This document shows positions 19,415 to 27,828 of a stretch of 64,000 nt of DNA, piece after piece; positions within the stretch are counted from its first letter, which is position 1; every line of letters starts with the position of its first letter. Source of the stretch: Akkermansiaceae bacterium (lineage in GTDB: Bacteria > Verrucomicrobiota > Verrucomicrobiia > Verrucomicrobiales > Akkermansiaceae). The notes beneath the pieces are model-generated. The model ran no database searches, was not told where the DNA came from, and saw nothing but the letters and a program-made list of their open reading frames with translations. Both the position numbers and the translations under genes were made by a program. Location: the NCBI GenBank assembly GCA_019634595.1, contig JAHCBC010000001.1:992001-1056000 (forward strand), given 5' to 3'.

Positions 19415-19765
19415 TCACTTGGCCATTTCGAGGAGTTCCTTGAGGAGGGTCTCGCCGGTTTTTTCGACGGCGGCGTCATCGGCCTTGCCGACGGTTTCCT
19501 TGATCCACTGGCGGAAGGACTGGGGCTTGGCGGGGTTGCCGGACTCGGCGCGGGTGCGGATCTCGCCGATGACGCGGGCGCGGTCCTTCAACGGCAGGGC
19601 GAGGATGCGGGAGGTGAGCGGAAAGTCGCCGCCGACCATGCCGCTGTAGAGGATGAGATGGCGGATGACCTCCGTGCGGGAGATGTTCAGCCGGCGGGCG
19701 GTGGCGTCGAGGATGGCGACTTCGTCCTCACAGAGGGCGACGGAGGTTTTGCAATTCTGTTTCAT
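19415..19765 (-). CDS. Ribbon-helix-helix-like protein
   Basis: 116 residues from MKQNCKTSVALCEDEVAIL. The N-terminal segment KTSVALCEDEVAILDATARRLNISRTEVIRHLILYSG has the strand-helix-helix layout of MetJ/Arc-type DNA-binding proteins: alternating strand, then an xxRxNISRTEVIRxL helix. The C-terminal half is helical and charged (SFRQWIKETVGKADDAAVEKTGETLLKELLE). It is divergent from the phage-like plus-strand block that follows, so it may be the regulator of that block; this is inference. The upstream ATG gives the RHS strand at the N-terminus. Confidence 0.6.
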   Translation of the reverse strand: MKQNCKTSVALCEDEVAILDATARRLNISRTEVIRHLILYSGMVGGDFPLTSRILALPLKDRARVIGEIRTRAESGNPAKPQSFRQWIKETVGKADDAAVEKTGETLLKELLEMAK

Positions 19766-19931
19766 GGCGGGAAAGGGCGGGTGAGGTGGGTGGAATAAGG
19801 CCTGCGGAGGTATTTGTTGCGGTAGTCCGAACAGTAGGAAGAGGTGTCTCAAATGAGGGCTGGCAGGGCAAGAAAAAATACTGTTCATTTGAACTCACAA
19901 CAAACGAACACCCATCCACCCACCGACCGCC

Positions 19932-20204
19932 ATGAGCCGCAGATACCTGAGACTGTCCCGCCACCACGCCTTCACCGGAGCCGCCGCCGCGCTGGCCGGG
20001 GTGCTGGCGACCACCGCCTGCTTTGTGAACGCGCTGGGGGAACGCCCGGCCTGGGCGATCGCCTCGGGGTGCGGGGTTGCCCTGTGCGCCTTCGTCGCGA
20101 CGCTGGAGTTCTGCGAGTGCGTGCGCTGCCTGCGGATCGCCGCACGGTGGGATGAGTGGGACCGCCGGGACCTGCCGCCGCACGATGCTCTGCCCCGGCT
20201 GTGA
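19932..20204 (+). CDS. Small two-helix membrane protein
   Basis: 90 residues with two hydrophobic helices (about 13-33 and 40-60) and a Cys-containing loop between AFVATLEFCECVRCLRIAAR. No family recognised. First plus-strand gene of the phage-like early block; it may be a phage membrane protein. The frame is well defined by a start ATG directly after an intergenic segment (cacccatccacccaccgacc). Confidence 0.55.
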   Translation: MSRRYLRLSRHHAFTGAAAALAGVLATTACFVNALGERPAWAIASGCGVALCAFVATLEFCECVRCLRIAARWDEWDRRDLPPHDALPRL

Positions 20205-20477
20205 GGGCGCGGCGGAGCGGTGTAACAGGAGCCGCTCTTCCCCCCTTCTCCCGCGGCGCTTCCCTTGCCGCCTGATTTCCCCCCATTCCGCCCGGTCCCT
20301 GGATACGGGGCCCGATTTTCTCCCAAACCCCATCTCCCCTCCCCCCGGGCCTTCCCCGGCCATCCGCACTCCCCTGGCTCACCAGGAGGAATGAAATGCG
20401 GATGGCCGGTGGATCCGGAGGGGTTTTCCAAAAATAACACGGACGCCGGTGAACTACGATGCGTGGCGTAGATGGGG
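20205..20477. other. Intergenic region
   Basis: About 270 bp, pyrimidine-rich on the plus strand between 20230 and 20390. No gene or regulatory site recognised. Confidence 0.4.
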
Positions 20478-20589
20478 CAAGATCCAAGATCCAAGATCCA
20501 AGATCCAAGATCCAAGATCCAAGATCCAAGATCCAAGATCCAAGATCCAAGATCCAAGATCCAAGATCCAAGATCCAAGATCCAAGATC
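20478..20589. repeat. Perfect 7-bp tandem repeat (caagatc)16
   Basis: Sixteen uninterrupted copies of caagatc (112 bp). Because seven is not a multiple of three the repeat stays open in some frames and encodes a repeating heptapeptide, but it lies about 100 bp upstream of the likely start codon of the next gene. Confidence 0.95.
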
Positions 20590-20686
20590 AGTGGTGGCTT
20601 GGCCGAATGTTGAAGACGCCGGTCTGAAGACCAGCGCTCCCAGCGGCTCCGTTCCGCGCGATTCCTTACCTCTCATTGTTTTTCCC

Positions 20687-21133
20687 ATGACGACGCTATC
20701 CCTCATTCCGACACCTGACCTGTTGCAGGAGCTGCAACGCCGCGGAGCCACCGCTGTCCCCGCCATGAAGCAAGGCCCGCCGATGCGGGAAAAGCTGCCA
20801 CCGCTGGTGGTGGCGGCGCTGCAGGTGGTGGAGCGTGTTTTCCGGATCCCCACGGGTGACCTGCTGGGCCACTGCCGGGAGGAACACCTGGTGAAGGGAC
20901 GCTTCGCGGCGTGGATGCTGCTGGCGGACCAGGGGATGACGCGGCGGGAGATCGCCCGTGCGTTCCAGAGGCAGGATGTGGGGACGATCCGCCACGGCTG
21001 CCTGCGCGGGCGGGAGTTGGTGCGCGGGGACAAGGGCTTCGCCCGCGCGATGTGGGAGGCCTACCACGCGCTGCAACGCCGGGTGGAGACCCACGGACGC
21101 ACGCGGCGGGCCGCCACGGCGGATGCCCCATGA
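20687..21133 (+). CDS. DnaA domain IV-like DNA-binding protein
   Basis: 148 residues. The stretch LPPLVVAALQVVERVFRIP through RHGCLRGRELV matches the C-terminal origin-binding domain of DnaA (Bac_DnaA_C): the first helix before a DLL...CR motif, then VKGRFAAWMLLADQGMTRREIARAFQRQD, where FQRQDVGTIRHG occupies the place of the DnaA signature FGGRDHTTVLHA. There is no AAA+ domain, so this is a stand-alone domain IV, as seen in some phage and plasmid replication modules. The ATG at 20687 is used because upstream in-frame codons are 7-bp repeat. Likely role: origin recognition or regulation of phage replication (inference). Confidence 0.75.
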   Translation: MTTLSLIPTPDLLQELQRRGATAVPAMKQGPPMREKLPPLVVAALQVVERVFRIPTGDLLGHCREEHLVKGRFAAWMLLADQGMTRREIARAFQRQDVGTIRHGCLRGRELVRGDKGFARAMWEAYHALQRRVETHGRTRRAATADAP

Positions 21134-21485
21134 GATGACTTTCCTCCCCTGATGGCCGTGCCATTCCGGCTGGAGGGAGATCCGGGAGGCAGGAGGTGGC
21201 GGACGCCATAACACTCATCCGCCACCCTCCCCGGTTCCGCCTTCCGTCTGAATGTCCCCCAGCCGGAATCGCACGGTCATCAGGGGAAGAAACGCCCCCT
21301 GACGGGGGAGTGCCGGGTGATCTGTGATCAGTGATCAGTGCCGGTATGATGAAACGCTCCGTTCTCCACGCTCTCTTCTCTTCGACTGATCACCCTGCAC
21401 TTCTTCCCTCTTCCACTGATCACTGATCACGGATCACTTGGCACTTCTTCCCTCTTCTACCTCACCACCCGTCACTTTTCCAATC
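21134..21485. repeat. Repeat-containing intergenic region
   Basis: Holds two clusters of the gatcagtgatcagtgccggt / gatcactgatcacggatcac family (21318-21345 and 21388-21445). No gene seen. Confidence 0.65.
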
Positions 21486-22499
21486 ATGACCCAGACCACC
21501 ACCCCTCCCCCCGCGCAGCTGGCGAAACAGGCCGCTGCCAGAAAGTCACCGCACCACATCCTGCTGGACATCGAGGCGCTGGGGGTGCGGCCCGGCAGCG
21601 CGATCGTGCAACTGGGGGCGGTGGCGTTCTGCCCGCGCACGGGCGCGCTGCTGGGGGAGCCGTTCCACCGCCACATCCTCCCGCACGCGAAGCTGCACAC
21701 GGAGCTGCGCACGCTGCACTGGCACACGGAGCGCGGAACGTGGCCGCCCGAACCGCCTGCGGAGCCGGTGACACTGGAGGAGGCGCTGGCATGCTTTTCC
21801 CGCTGGGTGGAGGAAACGGGCCGCCCGCATACGTGGTGGTCCTGGGGCAGCACGTATGATTTCCCGCTGCTGGATGCGGCGTGCCATGTGCTGGGCTGCG
21901 AGCCGCCGTGGAACTACTGGCAGACGGCGTGCGCACGGACGGTGTGGCGGATGGCATTTCCGTATGGAAAGACGGCACCGCGGCCGCACCACGCGCTGGA
22001 GGACTCCATCGCGGCGGTGAAGGATCTGCACCTGGCCATCAGGAAGTGCCGGGAGGACGCGCAGGAGGCTCCCTCCGCCACGACCACAGCCGCCGCTCGT
22101 CCGGATGAGGGGGGGATTTCCACGATGAATGCCGTAGCTGATCCCGGAGGGACGGCGGAGTGCCTGGAGCCGGAGGCAATCGCGGAGCTGTATCCGCGGC
22201 GGCAGTCGGTGCGGGAGGCGGTGCGCCACATCGCCCGTCACATCGCGGACGGGGTGGATGCGCGTGCGATCGCGGATGGGACGCGTGCGATCGCGGCGGT
22301 CATCCGGCAACTGCCGAGCGGGCACCTGAATGCGTATGTGCCATCCGCGGAGAAGTTTTTCGCCCACCGCCGCTGGGAGGATGATCCCCGGACATGGCTG
22401 CGCCTGTCCACCGGCAGCGGCCACCGCGCCGCCAACCACGGCACGCCACCGGAGAAGCTGTCCTTGGGCGGCAGGACGGGGAAGACGATCAGGATTTGA
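21486..22499 (+). CDS. DEDD-type 3'-5' exonuclease with C-terminal extension
   Basis: 337 residues. The N-terminal 170 residues form an RNase-H-fold exonuclease: exo I HHILLDIEALGVRPGSAIVQLGAV (D and E), exo II-like WWSWGSTYDFPLL with Asp, and exo III HHALEDSIAAVKDL (H and D). This is the pattern of the Rv2179c/3'-5' exoribonuclease-like phage proteins. Residues about 200-337 are a separate region with SVREAVRHIARHIADGVDARAIADGT and PSAEKFFAHRRWEDDP, a motif often seen in phage replication initiator or helicase-loader proteins. It sits between the DnaA-like gene and the DnaC-like gene, so a replication or repair role is likely. Confidence 0.8.
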   Translation: MTQTTTPPPAQLAKQAAARKSPHHILLDIEALGVRPGSAIVQLGAVAFCPRTGALLGEPFHRHILPHAKLHTELRTLHWHTERGTWPPEPPAEPVTLEEALACFSRWVEETGRPHTWWSWGSTYDFPLLDAACHVLGCEPPWNYWQTACARTVWRMAFPYGKTAPRPHHALEDSIAAVKDLHLAIRKCREDAQEAPSATTTAAARPDEGGISTMNAVADPGGTAECLEPEAIAELYPRRQSVREAVRHIARHIADGVDARAIADGTRAIAAVIRQLPSGHLNAYVPSAEKFFAHRRWEDDPRTWLRLSTGSGHRAANHGTPPEKLSLGGRTGKTIRI

Positions 22500-22542
22500 A
22501 GAGGTCAGCGGTCAATGGTCACCAGCCATCAGGCAAGGATGT

Positions 22543-22636
22543 ACCGATGACCGATGACCGATGACCGATGACCGATGACCGATGACCGATGACCGATGAC
22601 CGATGACCGATGACCGATGACCATTGACCGATGACC
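22543..22636. repeat. 7-bp tandem repeat (accgatg)n
   Basis: About 11 perfect copies of accgatg (22543-22622) plus imperfect copies to 22636. It is the second 7-bp array within 2.1 kb and has a different unit from the one at 20478. It lies directly upstream of the DnaC-like gene. Confidence 0.95.
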
Positions 22637-22647
22637 AACCAATCACC

Positions 22648-23376
22648 ATGACCACCACTACGACTACGACCACATCATGCCATCACTGTGGCGCGCTGTT
22701 CCCCTATGAGCCGATCCTGTGCTTCGGGCGGGATCTGGCGGCGCATCTGAACAAGGAGTGCCCGGCCTGCCAGGCGCGGGCGGAGAAACACCGGCGGGAG
22801 GAAAAGGAGGAGGAACGGATGCAGCAGGCCTACCAGATGCTGTGCGCGACGCTGCCTCCGGACCTGCGGGAGACGGAGGAGGATCACCCGGAGTTCAACC
22901 GTCCGCTGTGGCGGGCGGTGGACCGCTGGCATCCGTCGGCGGGGCAGCGGACGCTGGGCATCATCGGTCCGGCGGCGCGGTGCAAGACGCGGGTGCTGGC
23001 GCTGCTGGCACGCCGGGTGATCAGCGGCGGCACGCGGGTGTGCTGGACGTCCGCTGTGCGGCTGAAGGACGCGGCGCACGACCGCATGTCCCGGGAGCGG
23101 GAGATTTCCGCGCTGGCGCGGGAGCACCTGCGGGAGTGCCTGACGGCCCCATGGTTGTTTCTGGATGACCTGGGAAAGAACGAGTGGACGGCGGCGTTCG
23201 AGAGCCAGCTTTTCCAGATCCTGGACCACCGGCTGAACCACCACCTGCCGATGGCATGGACGGCGAATGACCACCCGGAGACATTCCTCCCGGTGATCTC
23301 CGCGATGAATGCGTCGCCGATCATCGGCAGGCTGCTGGACCGCTGCACGGTGCTGGATCTGAGGGAGAGGGAGTGA
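22648..23376 (+). CDS. DnaC/IstB-like ATPase with N-terminal zinc finger
   Basis: 242 residues. A four-Cys/His zinc-finger-like N-terminus (SCHHCGALF ... ECPACQAR) and a coiled-coil Glu/Arg linker are followed by an AAA+ ATPase of the helicase-loader type. Walker A reads GPAARCKTRVL, in which a Cys occupies the place of the usual Gly before Lys-Thr. Walker B is WLFLDDLGK. A sensor-like TANDHPET and an Arg in a GRLLDRCTVL segment follow, as in DnaC. It is the third gene of the plus-strand replication block and probably loads a replicative helicase. The ATG at 22648 begins a poly-Thr run created partly by repeat DNA; an earlier ATG at 22624 is inside the 7-bp repeat. Confidence 0.82.
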   Translation: MTTTTTTTTSCHHCGALFPYEPILCFGRDLAAHLNKECPACQARAEKHRREEKEEERMQQAYQMLCATLPPDLRETEEDHPEFNRPLWRAVDRWHPSAGQRTLGIIGPAARCKTRVLALLARRVISGGTRVCWTSAVRLKDAAHDRMSREREISALAREHLRECLTAPWLFLDDLGKNEWTAAFESQLFQILDHRLNHHLPMAWTANDHPETFLPVISAMNASPIIGRLLDRCTVLDLRERE

Positions 23377-23422
23377 AGTGGACACTGGCGGTGGATGATC
23401 TCGCGGGCAGTAAGTCCGGGGT

Positions 23423-23530
23423 GTAGCGAATCTCGTGAGAGATTCGGCGGGGTGCACGGGTGATGATGGACATGCATCGGTTCCCCATGGACTTCCCTAC
23501 TGCCGAAGGTCTCACGACCTTCGCTACTTC
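23423..23530. repeat. Inverted pair of gtagcgaa-type repeats
   Basis: tgtagcgaatctcgtgagag (about 23422) then ttcggcggggtg, and about 60 bp on its inverse ctgccgaaggtctcacgacc (about 23501) then ttcgctac. Variant members of the repeat family at 9699 and 16974. Confidence 0.7.
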
Positions 23531-23619
23531 ACCGACCCGCTTTTCGGAAAATACGTGATAATGCGGCGTCATATCGGTCCGGAGGCCGATTTTCTTCTCA
23601 TGTGTTAGGGATCGGGGCC

Positions 23620-23718
23620 ATGGTTGGTTCCTTGGCCATTTTCAGAGATGTCATTTTCCTGCTGTTCCTCGCCGTTTCGCTTTTCGTGGGCACCGCCCTC
23701 GTGATCATACTGGCGTGA
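23620..23718 (+). CDS. Possible 32-residue membrane peptide
   Basis: Short ORF MVGSLAIFRDVIFLLFLAVS... that is almost entirely one hydrophobic helix. Small holin-like or toxin-like membrane peptides are common in such blocks, but length alone makes this uncertain, and no ribosome-binding site is obvious. Confidence 0.25.
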   Translation: MVGSLAIFRDVIFLLFLAVSLFVGTALVIILA

Positions 23719-23809
23719 GGCTCCGCGGATGCAGGCGGGGATTTTCCGAACGGAGATCTCCACCCCGAAACACGGGCGGTCGGGAGGAAAAACGGGGGTG
23801 CAGCAGGGA

Positions 23810-24130
23810 TCAGGCGTCGGCCGGGAACTTTTCCTCCGCGCGTTGCTGGAGGGTGGCGAGGGCGGTGACGAGGGTGTCGATGAGGCGGTTATACCCGGCG
23901 TGCTCCGAGGGGAAAAAGACGCGGATCTCCGCGAGGCGGCGCTCAAGGTTCCCGATGGCGGCGAGCGCCTTCGCCCTGCCGTCGAAGTCGAGCCGCTTCG
24001 CCTGGCGGATGGAGGAGGTGAGGTTGAGGATCTTCGTCCGGTGGCCGGTGGGGACGGCGGGATCCGCAAGGTCATACTCGGCCAGGTAGGCCTGCATGAC
24101 CTCGTCATCCTCCTCAAAGGTGTAGGGCAT
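23810..24130 (-). CDS. Hypothetical helical protein
   Basis: 106 residues, MPYTFEEDDEVMQAYLAEYDLADP..., largely helical and charged, with RLDFDGRAKALAAIGNLERRLAEIRVFFP and a C-terminal TLQQRAEEKFPADA. No family recognised. It lies on the strand opposite to the surrounding phage-like genes. Could be a small regulator or structural protein. Confidence 0.55.
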   Translation of the reverse strand: MPYTFEEDDEVMQAYLAEYDLADPAVPTGHRTKILNLTSSIRQAKRLDFDGRAKALAAIGNLERRLAEIRVFFPSEHAGYNRLIDTLVTALATLQQRAEEKFPADA

Positions 24131-24484
24131 GGTGTTTCATCATGCCGGGAGGTGGAGGATGCAACAAGATTCCATGGATAAGGAGGGAGGACATTGCGGC
24201 AGAGCCGCCATGTCCGCTACGCTCCCATTCTTGTCCTCCGACGGCATTGGCGAACAAGAAAAGACCTGTTTGTTCATAGGATACTCTTTGCTTTGGGCTC
24301 CTGTTGCAGCCGGAGGACAGGAGTGTCCTCCCTCCTTACGGAACAACTCGGGAACATCCCCGCATCGCGCGCGCGGGACGGATGGGGTAGGATGCGGGAC
24401 GTTCCTCCCACACTCTACGGCAGTCACCGTAGATCAGGCGCATTCACCCCGCCTGCCCCCCTATCAGCCATTCCCCGACCTGCC
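24131..24484. repeat. Intergenic region with gtcctccctccttac repeats
   Basis: Contains an inverted pair of the ggaggacaggagtgtcctcc family (24178-24196 and 24311-24340). That family also occurs at 1-20 and 17552-17580. No gene seen. Confidence 0.6.
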
Positions 24485-24817
24485 ATGCCTGCCCGCCACG
24501 ACGCCGATCCCTCCGCCCCGAATCCTGACCCGGTGGCGCTGGCCGCGGCCCTGACGGTGGAGAATGTGTCGCTGGGCGCGTTCGCGTCGATGATGACCCT
24601 GCTCCGCGCGGGCGGGAAGATGCGGTTGATGCAGCTTTCCCTGCACGTGGGGCAGTCCTACTGGGCGGTGCGCAATCATATACGGCGGACGCCGTACTTC
24701 GAGTATGAGGCGCTGCCCGGGACGAAGCTGGTGGTGAAGATCACGGAGGAGGGCCGGGAGAAGTTCCAACGGATCCTCAAGCGCGTCACCAGCTCCACCA
24801 CCGGCCATTTCCGCTGA
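24485..24817 (+). CDS. Winged-helix-like protein upstream of terminase
   Basis: 110 residues; the central region LGAFASMMTLLRAGGKMRLMQLSLHVGQSYWAVRNHIRRTPYFE and LVVKITEEGREKFQRILKRV has the helix-turn-helix-wing pattern of a MarR-like winged helix. It lies 23 bp before the terminase small subunit gene on the same strand. May be a phage late-gene regulator or an accessory DNA-binding protein. Function not established. Confidence 0.6.
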   Translation: MPARHDADPSAPNPDPVALAAALTVENVSLGAFASMMTLLRAGGKMRLMQLSLHVGQSYWAVRNHIRRTPYFEYEALPGTKLVVKITEEGREKFQRILKRVTSSTTGHFR

Positions 24818-24840
24818 CCCAACCCCCTTCCCTGCCGCCC

Positions 24841-25335
24841 ATGTCCGCCGCCGATGATCCCCCGATGCCGCCGCAAAGACCGCGCCACCGCATGTTCGCG
24901 GACCGGGTGCTGGCGGGCGACTGCCTGGTGACGGCGTATCTGGCGGCGGGCTACAAAGGCACATCACTAAGCTCACGCAGCAACGCGGCGAAGCTCCGCA
25001 AGCAGCCGGAGGTGGCCGCCTACATCGACGCGGTGCAGGCGCGGGCGGCGGATGAAAGCACGCTGACGCTGCTGGAAATCCGCCGTTTCCTCGCCCGGAT
25101 TGTCCGCACGCCGCTGACGGCGCTGGACCCGGAGGGCGGGCGCGACGCGGACCTGATCAAGACGGTGGCGAGGACATCCGCCTCCACCCGGCTGGAAAAG
25201 CTGGACCCGCTGAAGGCGATCGAGATCGACCTGAAACTCTCCGGCCAGGACCCGGAGACGAGCCTGCTGAAACAGATGGCCCGCGCGCTGGAGACGCTGC
25301 CGCAACACGGGCCGCTGCCGGAAGATCAGCTTTAG
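24841..25335 (+). CDS. Terminase small subunit-like protein
   Basis: 164 residues. The N-terminal part (HRMFADRVLAGDCLVTAYLAAGYKGTSLSSRSNAAKLRKQPEVAAYIDA) has the layout of the Terminase_2 helix-turn-helix: F-x-x-x-hL-x-G-x-x-x-x-A-h-x-x-AGY, then S-R-x-N-A-x-K-L-x-K-x-x-x-V-x-x-Y-I. The C-terminal half is helical, with an LEIRRFLARIVRTPLTAL segment seen in many small terminases. It precedes the large subunit, as in tailed phages, where it recognises the packaging site and recruits the motor. The gap to the large subunit is filled by repeats. Confidence 0.85.
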   Translation: MSAADDPPMPPQRPRHRMFADRVLAGDCLVTAYLAAGYKGTSLSSRSNAAKLRKQPEVAAYIDAVQARAADESTLTLLEIRRFLARIVRTPLTALDPEGGRDADLIKTVARTSASTRLEKLDPLKAIEIDLKLSGQDPETSLLKQMARALETLPQHGPLPEDQL

Positions 25336-25670
25336 GAACATTGAACATCGAACGCCCAACATCGAACATCGAAGTGAAGAAGGGGCGGGTGGGGATCGCC
25401 CCAGTCGCGGCAGCGTCATGGAGTGGGGCCGTCTTCTGCCGCTATCAGTAGCGGGACCATCTCCACCTAACAGAAACAGCCCCCTCCGCATCACGGACCG
25501 CCGCGTTTCTCTGAATCCTGATGCCTCCCCCCTGTTGATCTCCCACCCCAAAGCGGCAGAGAGCTGCCGCACTCCATGACGCTGCCGCGACGGGAGATCT
25601 CCCTCCCCGCTATTCTTCCCTTCAACATTCGATGTTGGACGTTCGATGTTCGATGTTCCCCTCTCCATCC
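25336..25670. repeat. Repeat block between the terminase genes
   Basis: An aacatcgaacgcccaacatc motif at 25340-25372 with its reverse complement at 25621-25655 encloses an inverted pair of the gcagcgtcatg family (25417-25445 and 25550-25592). The aacatcgaacg family recurs at 33220-33318. It is unusual to find 335 bp of repeats between the two terminase genes. Confidence 0.8.
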
Positions 25671-27278
25671 ATGAACCTTTCCTCGACCCCACTGGCTTCG
25701 CGTGCCTGGAGACTGAACCATCTTTACACGATCCGCGATGCGGACGGGGTGCTGATTCCTTTCCGGCCGAATGTGGCGCAACGCGCTTTCTACAACCGGA
25801 TGTGGTACTGCAACCATGTGCTGAAGGCACGGAAGCTGGGCTTCTCCACGTTCATCGAGGTGCTGTATGCGGATGACCTGATCTTCACGCCGGGCGGGCT
25901 GACGGCGGGGATCATCGACTACACGATCGAGGATGCGGAGGCGAAGCTGCACATGCTGCGCACGGCGTGGGAGCACCTGGACAACGGCGACATCCACCCG
26001 GAGACGTGGCGGCTGGGCAGGCTGGTGAAGAAGGCGGTGCCGCTGCTTTCACCATCGGCGCGGAAGCTGGCGTTCGGGAATGGATCGGTGGCGCGGTGCT
26101 CGACCTCGCTGCGCGGGACGACGCCACAGCGGGTGCATATTTCCGAGCTTGGGAAGACGGCCATCTGGGCGCCGATCAAGGCGCGGGAGATCATCAACGG
26201 GGCGTTCAACGCGCTGACGCCGGGGAACGTGCGCAACATCGAGAGCACGCACGAGGGAGGGAAGATGGGCGAGCATTTCCGCCTGCTGAACAACGCGATG
26301 CGCCACGACGACGGGAACCTGACGAGCATCCAGAGCCGCTTCCACTTTTTCCCGTGGTGGCAGGACCCGCGCTACACGCTGCCCTCCGGGCGGCACGCGC
26401 TGCGGCCGGAGACGGAGGCGTATTTCCAACAGCTCCACGCGGAGCACGGCATCACCTGCACGGCGGGGCAGATGCTTTGGTACGACCACAAACACCTGGA
26501 ACAAGGACACGGCATGAAAAAGGAATTTCCATCGACAGCGGGCGAAGCGTTCCAGGCGATCCATGAGGGCGCGATCTATGGCAGGCAGATGGCGGACCTG
26601 CGTGTGGCGGGACGGGTGTGTGACTTCGGCATGGAGGCGCAGCACCCGCTTTTCACGTTCTGGGACATCGGCCTGTCGGACTACTCCGCGCTGTGGCTGA
26701 TCCAGCCGGTGGGGCGGTGGTTCCTGGTGCTGGATTGGTTCGAGGCGGAGGGCCTGCCCGGCTCCGCGCTGCCGGACCAGATCCGGAAGTGGGAGGCGAA
26801 GTGGCGCAGGCCCATCTCCGCGCACCACCTGCCGCACGATGCGGAGACGCGCGACCGCGGGACGGGGAAAACTTACGTCAGCGAGCTGCGCGCGGCGGGG
26901 TTGGACAACATCGTGGTCATCCCGCGCACGCCGGATGTTTGGCTGGGCATCGGCTACGTGCGCGACCTGCTGCCGCATTGCTGGTTCCACCGCACGCACT
27001 GCGACACGCCGCGGAATGCGGATGGATCACCGCACAACGCCGCGGCGGACACGCAGGAGGACTACCCCAGCGGCGTCGCCTGCCTGGAAGGCTACCAGCG
27101 CGACACCTCCCCCGGCGGCGCTCACAAGCTGCGGGAAATGCCGAAGCATGATGTATTTTCGCACTCGGCGGATGCGTTCAGGACCTTCGCAGAGGCGTGG
27201 AGGCGGGGCCTGGTGGGGGCGGTGGGTGGTGGGATGGAGAGGGTTCCGCGGGCGGTGGGGAGGGTAAGGGGGAGGTGA
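25671..27278 (+). CDS. Phage terminase large subunit
   Basis: 535 residues. ATPase part: the N-terminal YNRMWYCNHVLKARKLGFSTFIE region corresponds to the Walker A-like block (ARKLGFST), with a Walker B/catalytic region around VHISELGKTAIWAP. Nuclease part: acidic residues in FTFWDIGLSDYSALWLIQPVGRWFLVLDWFEAEG and in the C-terminal DVFSHSADAFRTFAEA, typical of the RNase-H-fold headful/packaging nuclease of T7/P22-like terminases. Start: ATG after ccatcc at 25671. The last 54 codons contain an 11-residue segment (about residues 518-528) that is missing from a second, diverged copy of this 3' end at 28423-28554. Confidence 0.93.
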   Translation: MNLSSTPLASRAWRLNHLYTIRDADGVLIPFRPNVAQRAFYNRMWYCNHVLKARKLGFSTFIEVLYADDLIFTPGGLTAGIIDYTIEDAEAKLHMLRTAWEHLDNGDIHPETWRLGRLVKKAVPLLSPSARKLAFGNGSVARCSTSLRGTTPQRVHISELGKTAIWAPIKAREIINGAFNALTPGNVRNIESTHEGGKMGEHFRLLNNAMRHDDGNLTSIQSRFHFFPWWQDPRYTLPSGRHALRPETEAYFQQLHAEHGITCTAGQMLWYDHKHLEQGHGMKKEFPSTAGEAFQAIHEGAIYGRQMADLRVAGRVCDFGMEAQHPLFTFWDIGLSDYSALWLIQPVGRWFLVLDWFEAEGLPGSALPDQIRKWEAKWRRPISAHHLPHDAETRDRGTGKTYVSELRAAGLDNIVVIPRTPDVWLGIGYVRDLLPHCWFHRTHCDTPRNADGSPHNAAADTQEDYPSGVACLEGYQRDTSPGGAHKLREMPKHDVFSHSADAFRTFAEAWRRGLVGAVGGGMERVPRAVGRVRGR

Positions 27279-27360
27279 TGGCAATTACCTTTATTTTCGG
27301 CTATTTTCGTTTATTTCGACTATACGCGGTAGCGGAACGGTGTAGTATTTGTATACGAAG

Positions 27361-27828
27361 ATGATCTCGAACCTCCAGGAAAGGCGGCTCAGTGCCCAAC
27401 AACTCAGCGGAAAAGACCGCGGACGTCTGGACATGCTGGCGGCGGCCATGAACCAGAAAGGAGTCCCCGCTCTGGTCGGAAGCTCCGGCGAGCAACTGCA
27501 GCTTCCGGATGCGATCTATAAGGTTCTACGCCAGATCGTGAACGGAATGCGCGAAGGCCGCGCCATGCTCCTGATACCCGAAAATGAGGTGCTGACCACC
27601 CAGGCGGCGGCGGATCATCTCGGGGTTTCCCGTCCGCATCTCGTCAGTCTCTTGGAGAACGGGGAGATCCCCTATCACACCGTCGGGACGCATCGGAGGG
27701 TTCAGTTCGGCGATGTCGCCGCCTATGGCGCGAAGCGGGACCAGGAACGGCGGCACGCTCTGGACGACATCACAAGGATGACCTCCGAGGCAGGATACTA
27801 CGATCAGGAGCCGCAGGATGAAGGCTGA
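27361..27828 (+). CDS. Antitoxin-like HTH protein (excisionase-family DNA-binding domain)
   Basis: 155 residues. The C-terminal part, VLTTQAAADHLGVSRPHLVSLLENGEIPYHTVGTHRRVQFGDVAAYGA, is a clear excisionase-type MerR/HTH_17 DNA-binding domain. The N-terminal part (LSGKDRGRLDMLAAAM, ...LQLPDAIYKVLRQIVNGM) matches antitoxins paired with PIN toxins. It overlaps the PIN gene by 11 bp. Antitoxins of this layout bind both the toxin and the operon promoter. The ATG at 27361 is used; the frame also has an upstream TTG. The AT-rich region upstream (27285-27345) probably holds the promoter. Confidence 0.85.
   Translation: MISNLQERRLSAQQLSGKDRGRLDMLAAAMNQKGVPALVGSSGEQLQLPDAIYKVLRQIVNGMREGRAMLLIPENEVLTTQAAADHLGVSRPHLVSLLENGEIPYHTVGTHRRVQFGDVAAYGAKRDQERRHALDDITRMTSEAGYYDQEPQDEG

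Noticed and set aside
20478..20589. CRISPR array
   Set aside because: The unit is 7 bp with no spacers, so it is a simple tandem repeat; the same holds for 22543-22636 and 30377-30433.
20459..20686. Heptapeptide-repeat N-terminus (SKIQDPR)n for the DnaA-like protein
   Set aside because: It is a translation of a 7-bp DNA array open by chance; the DnaA-like domain and a good ATG begin after it at 20687.
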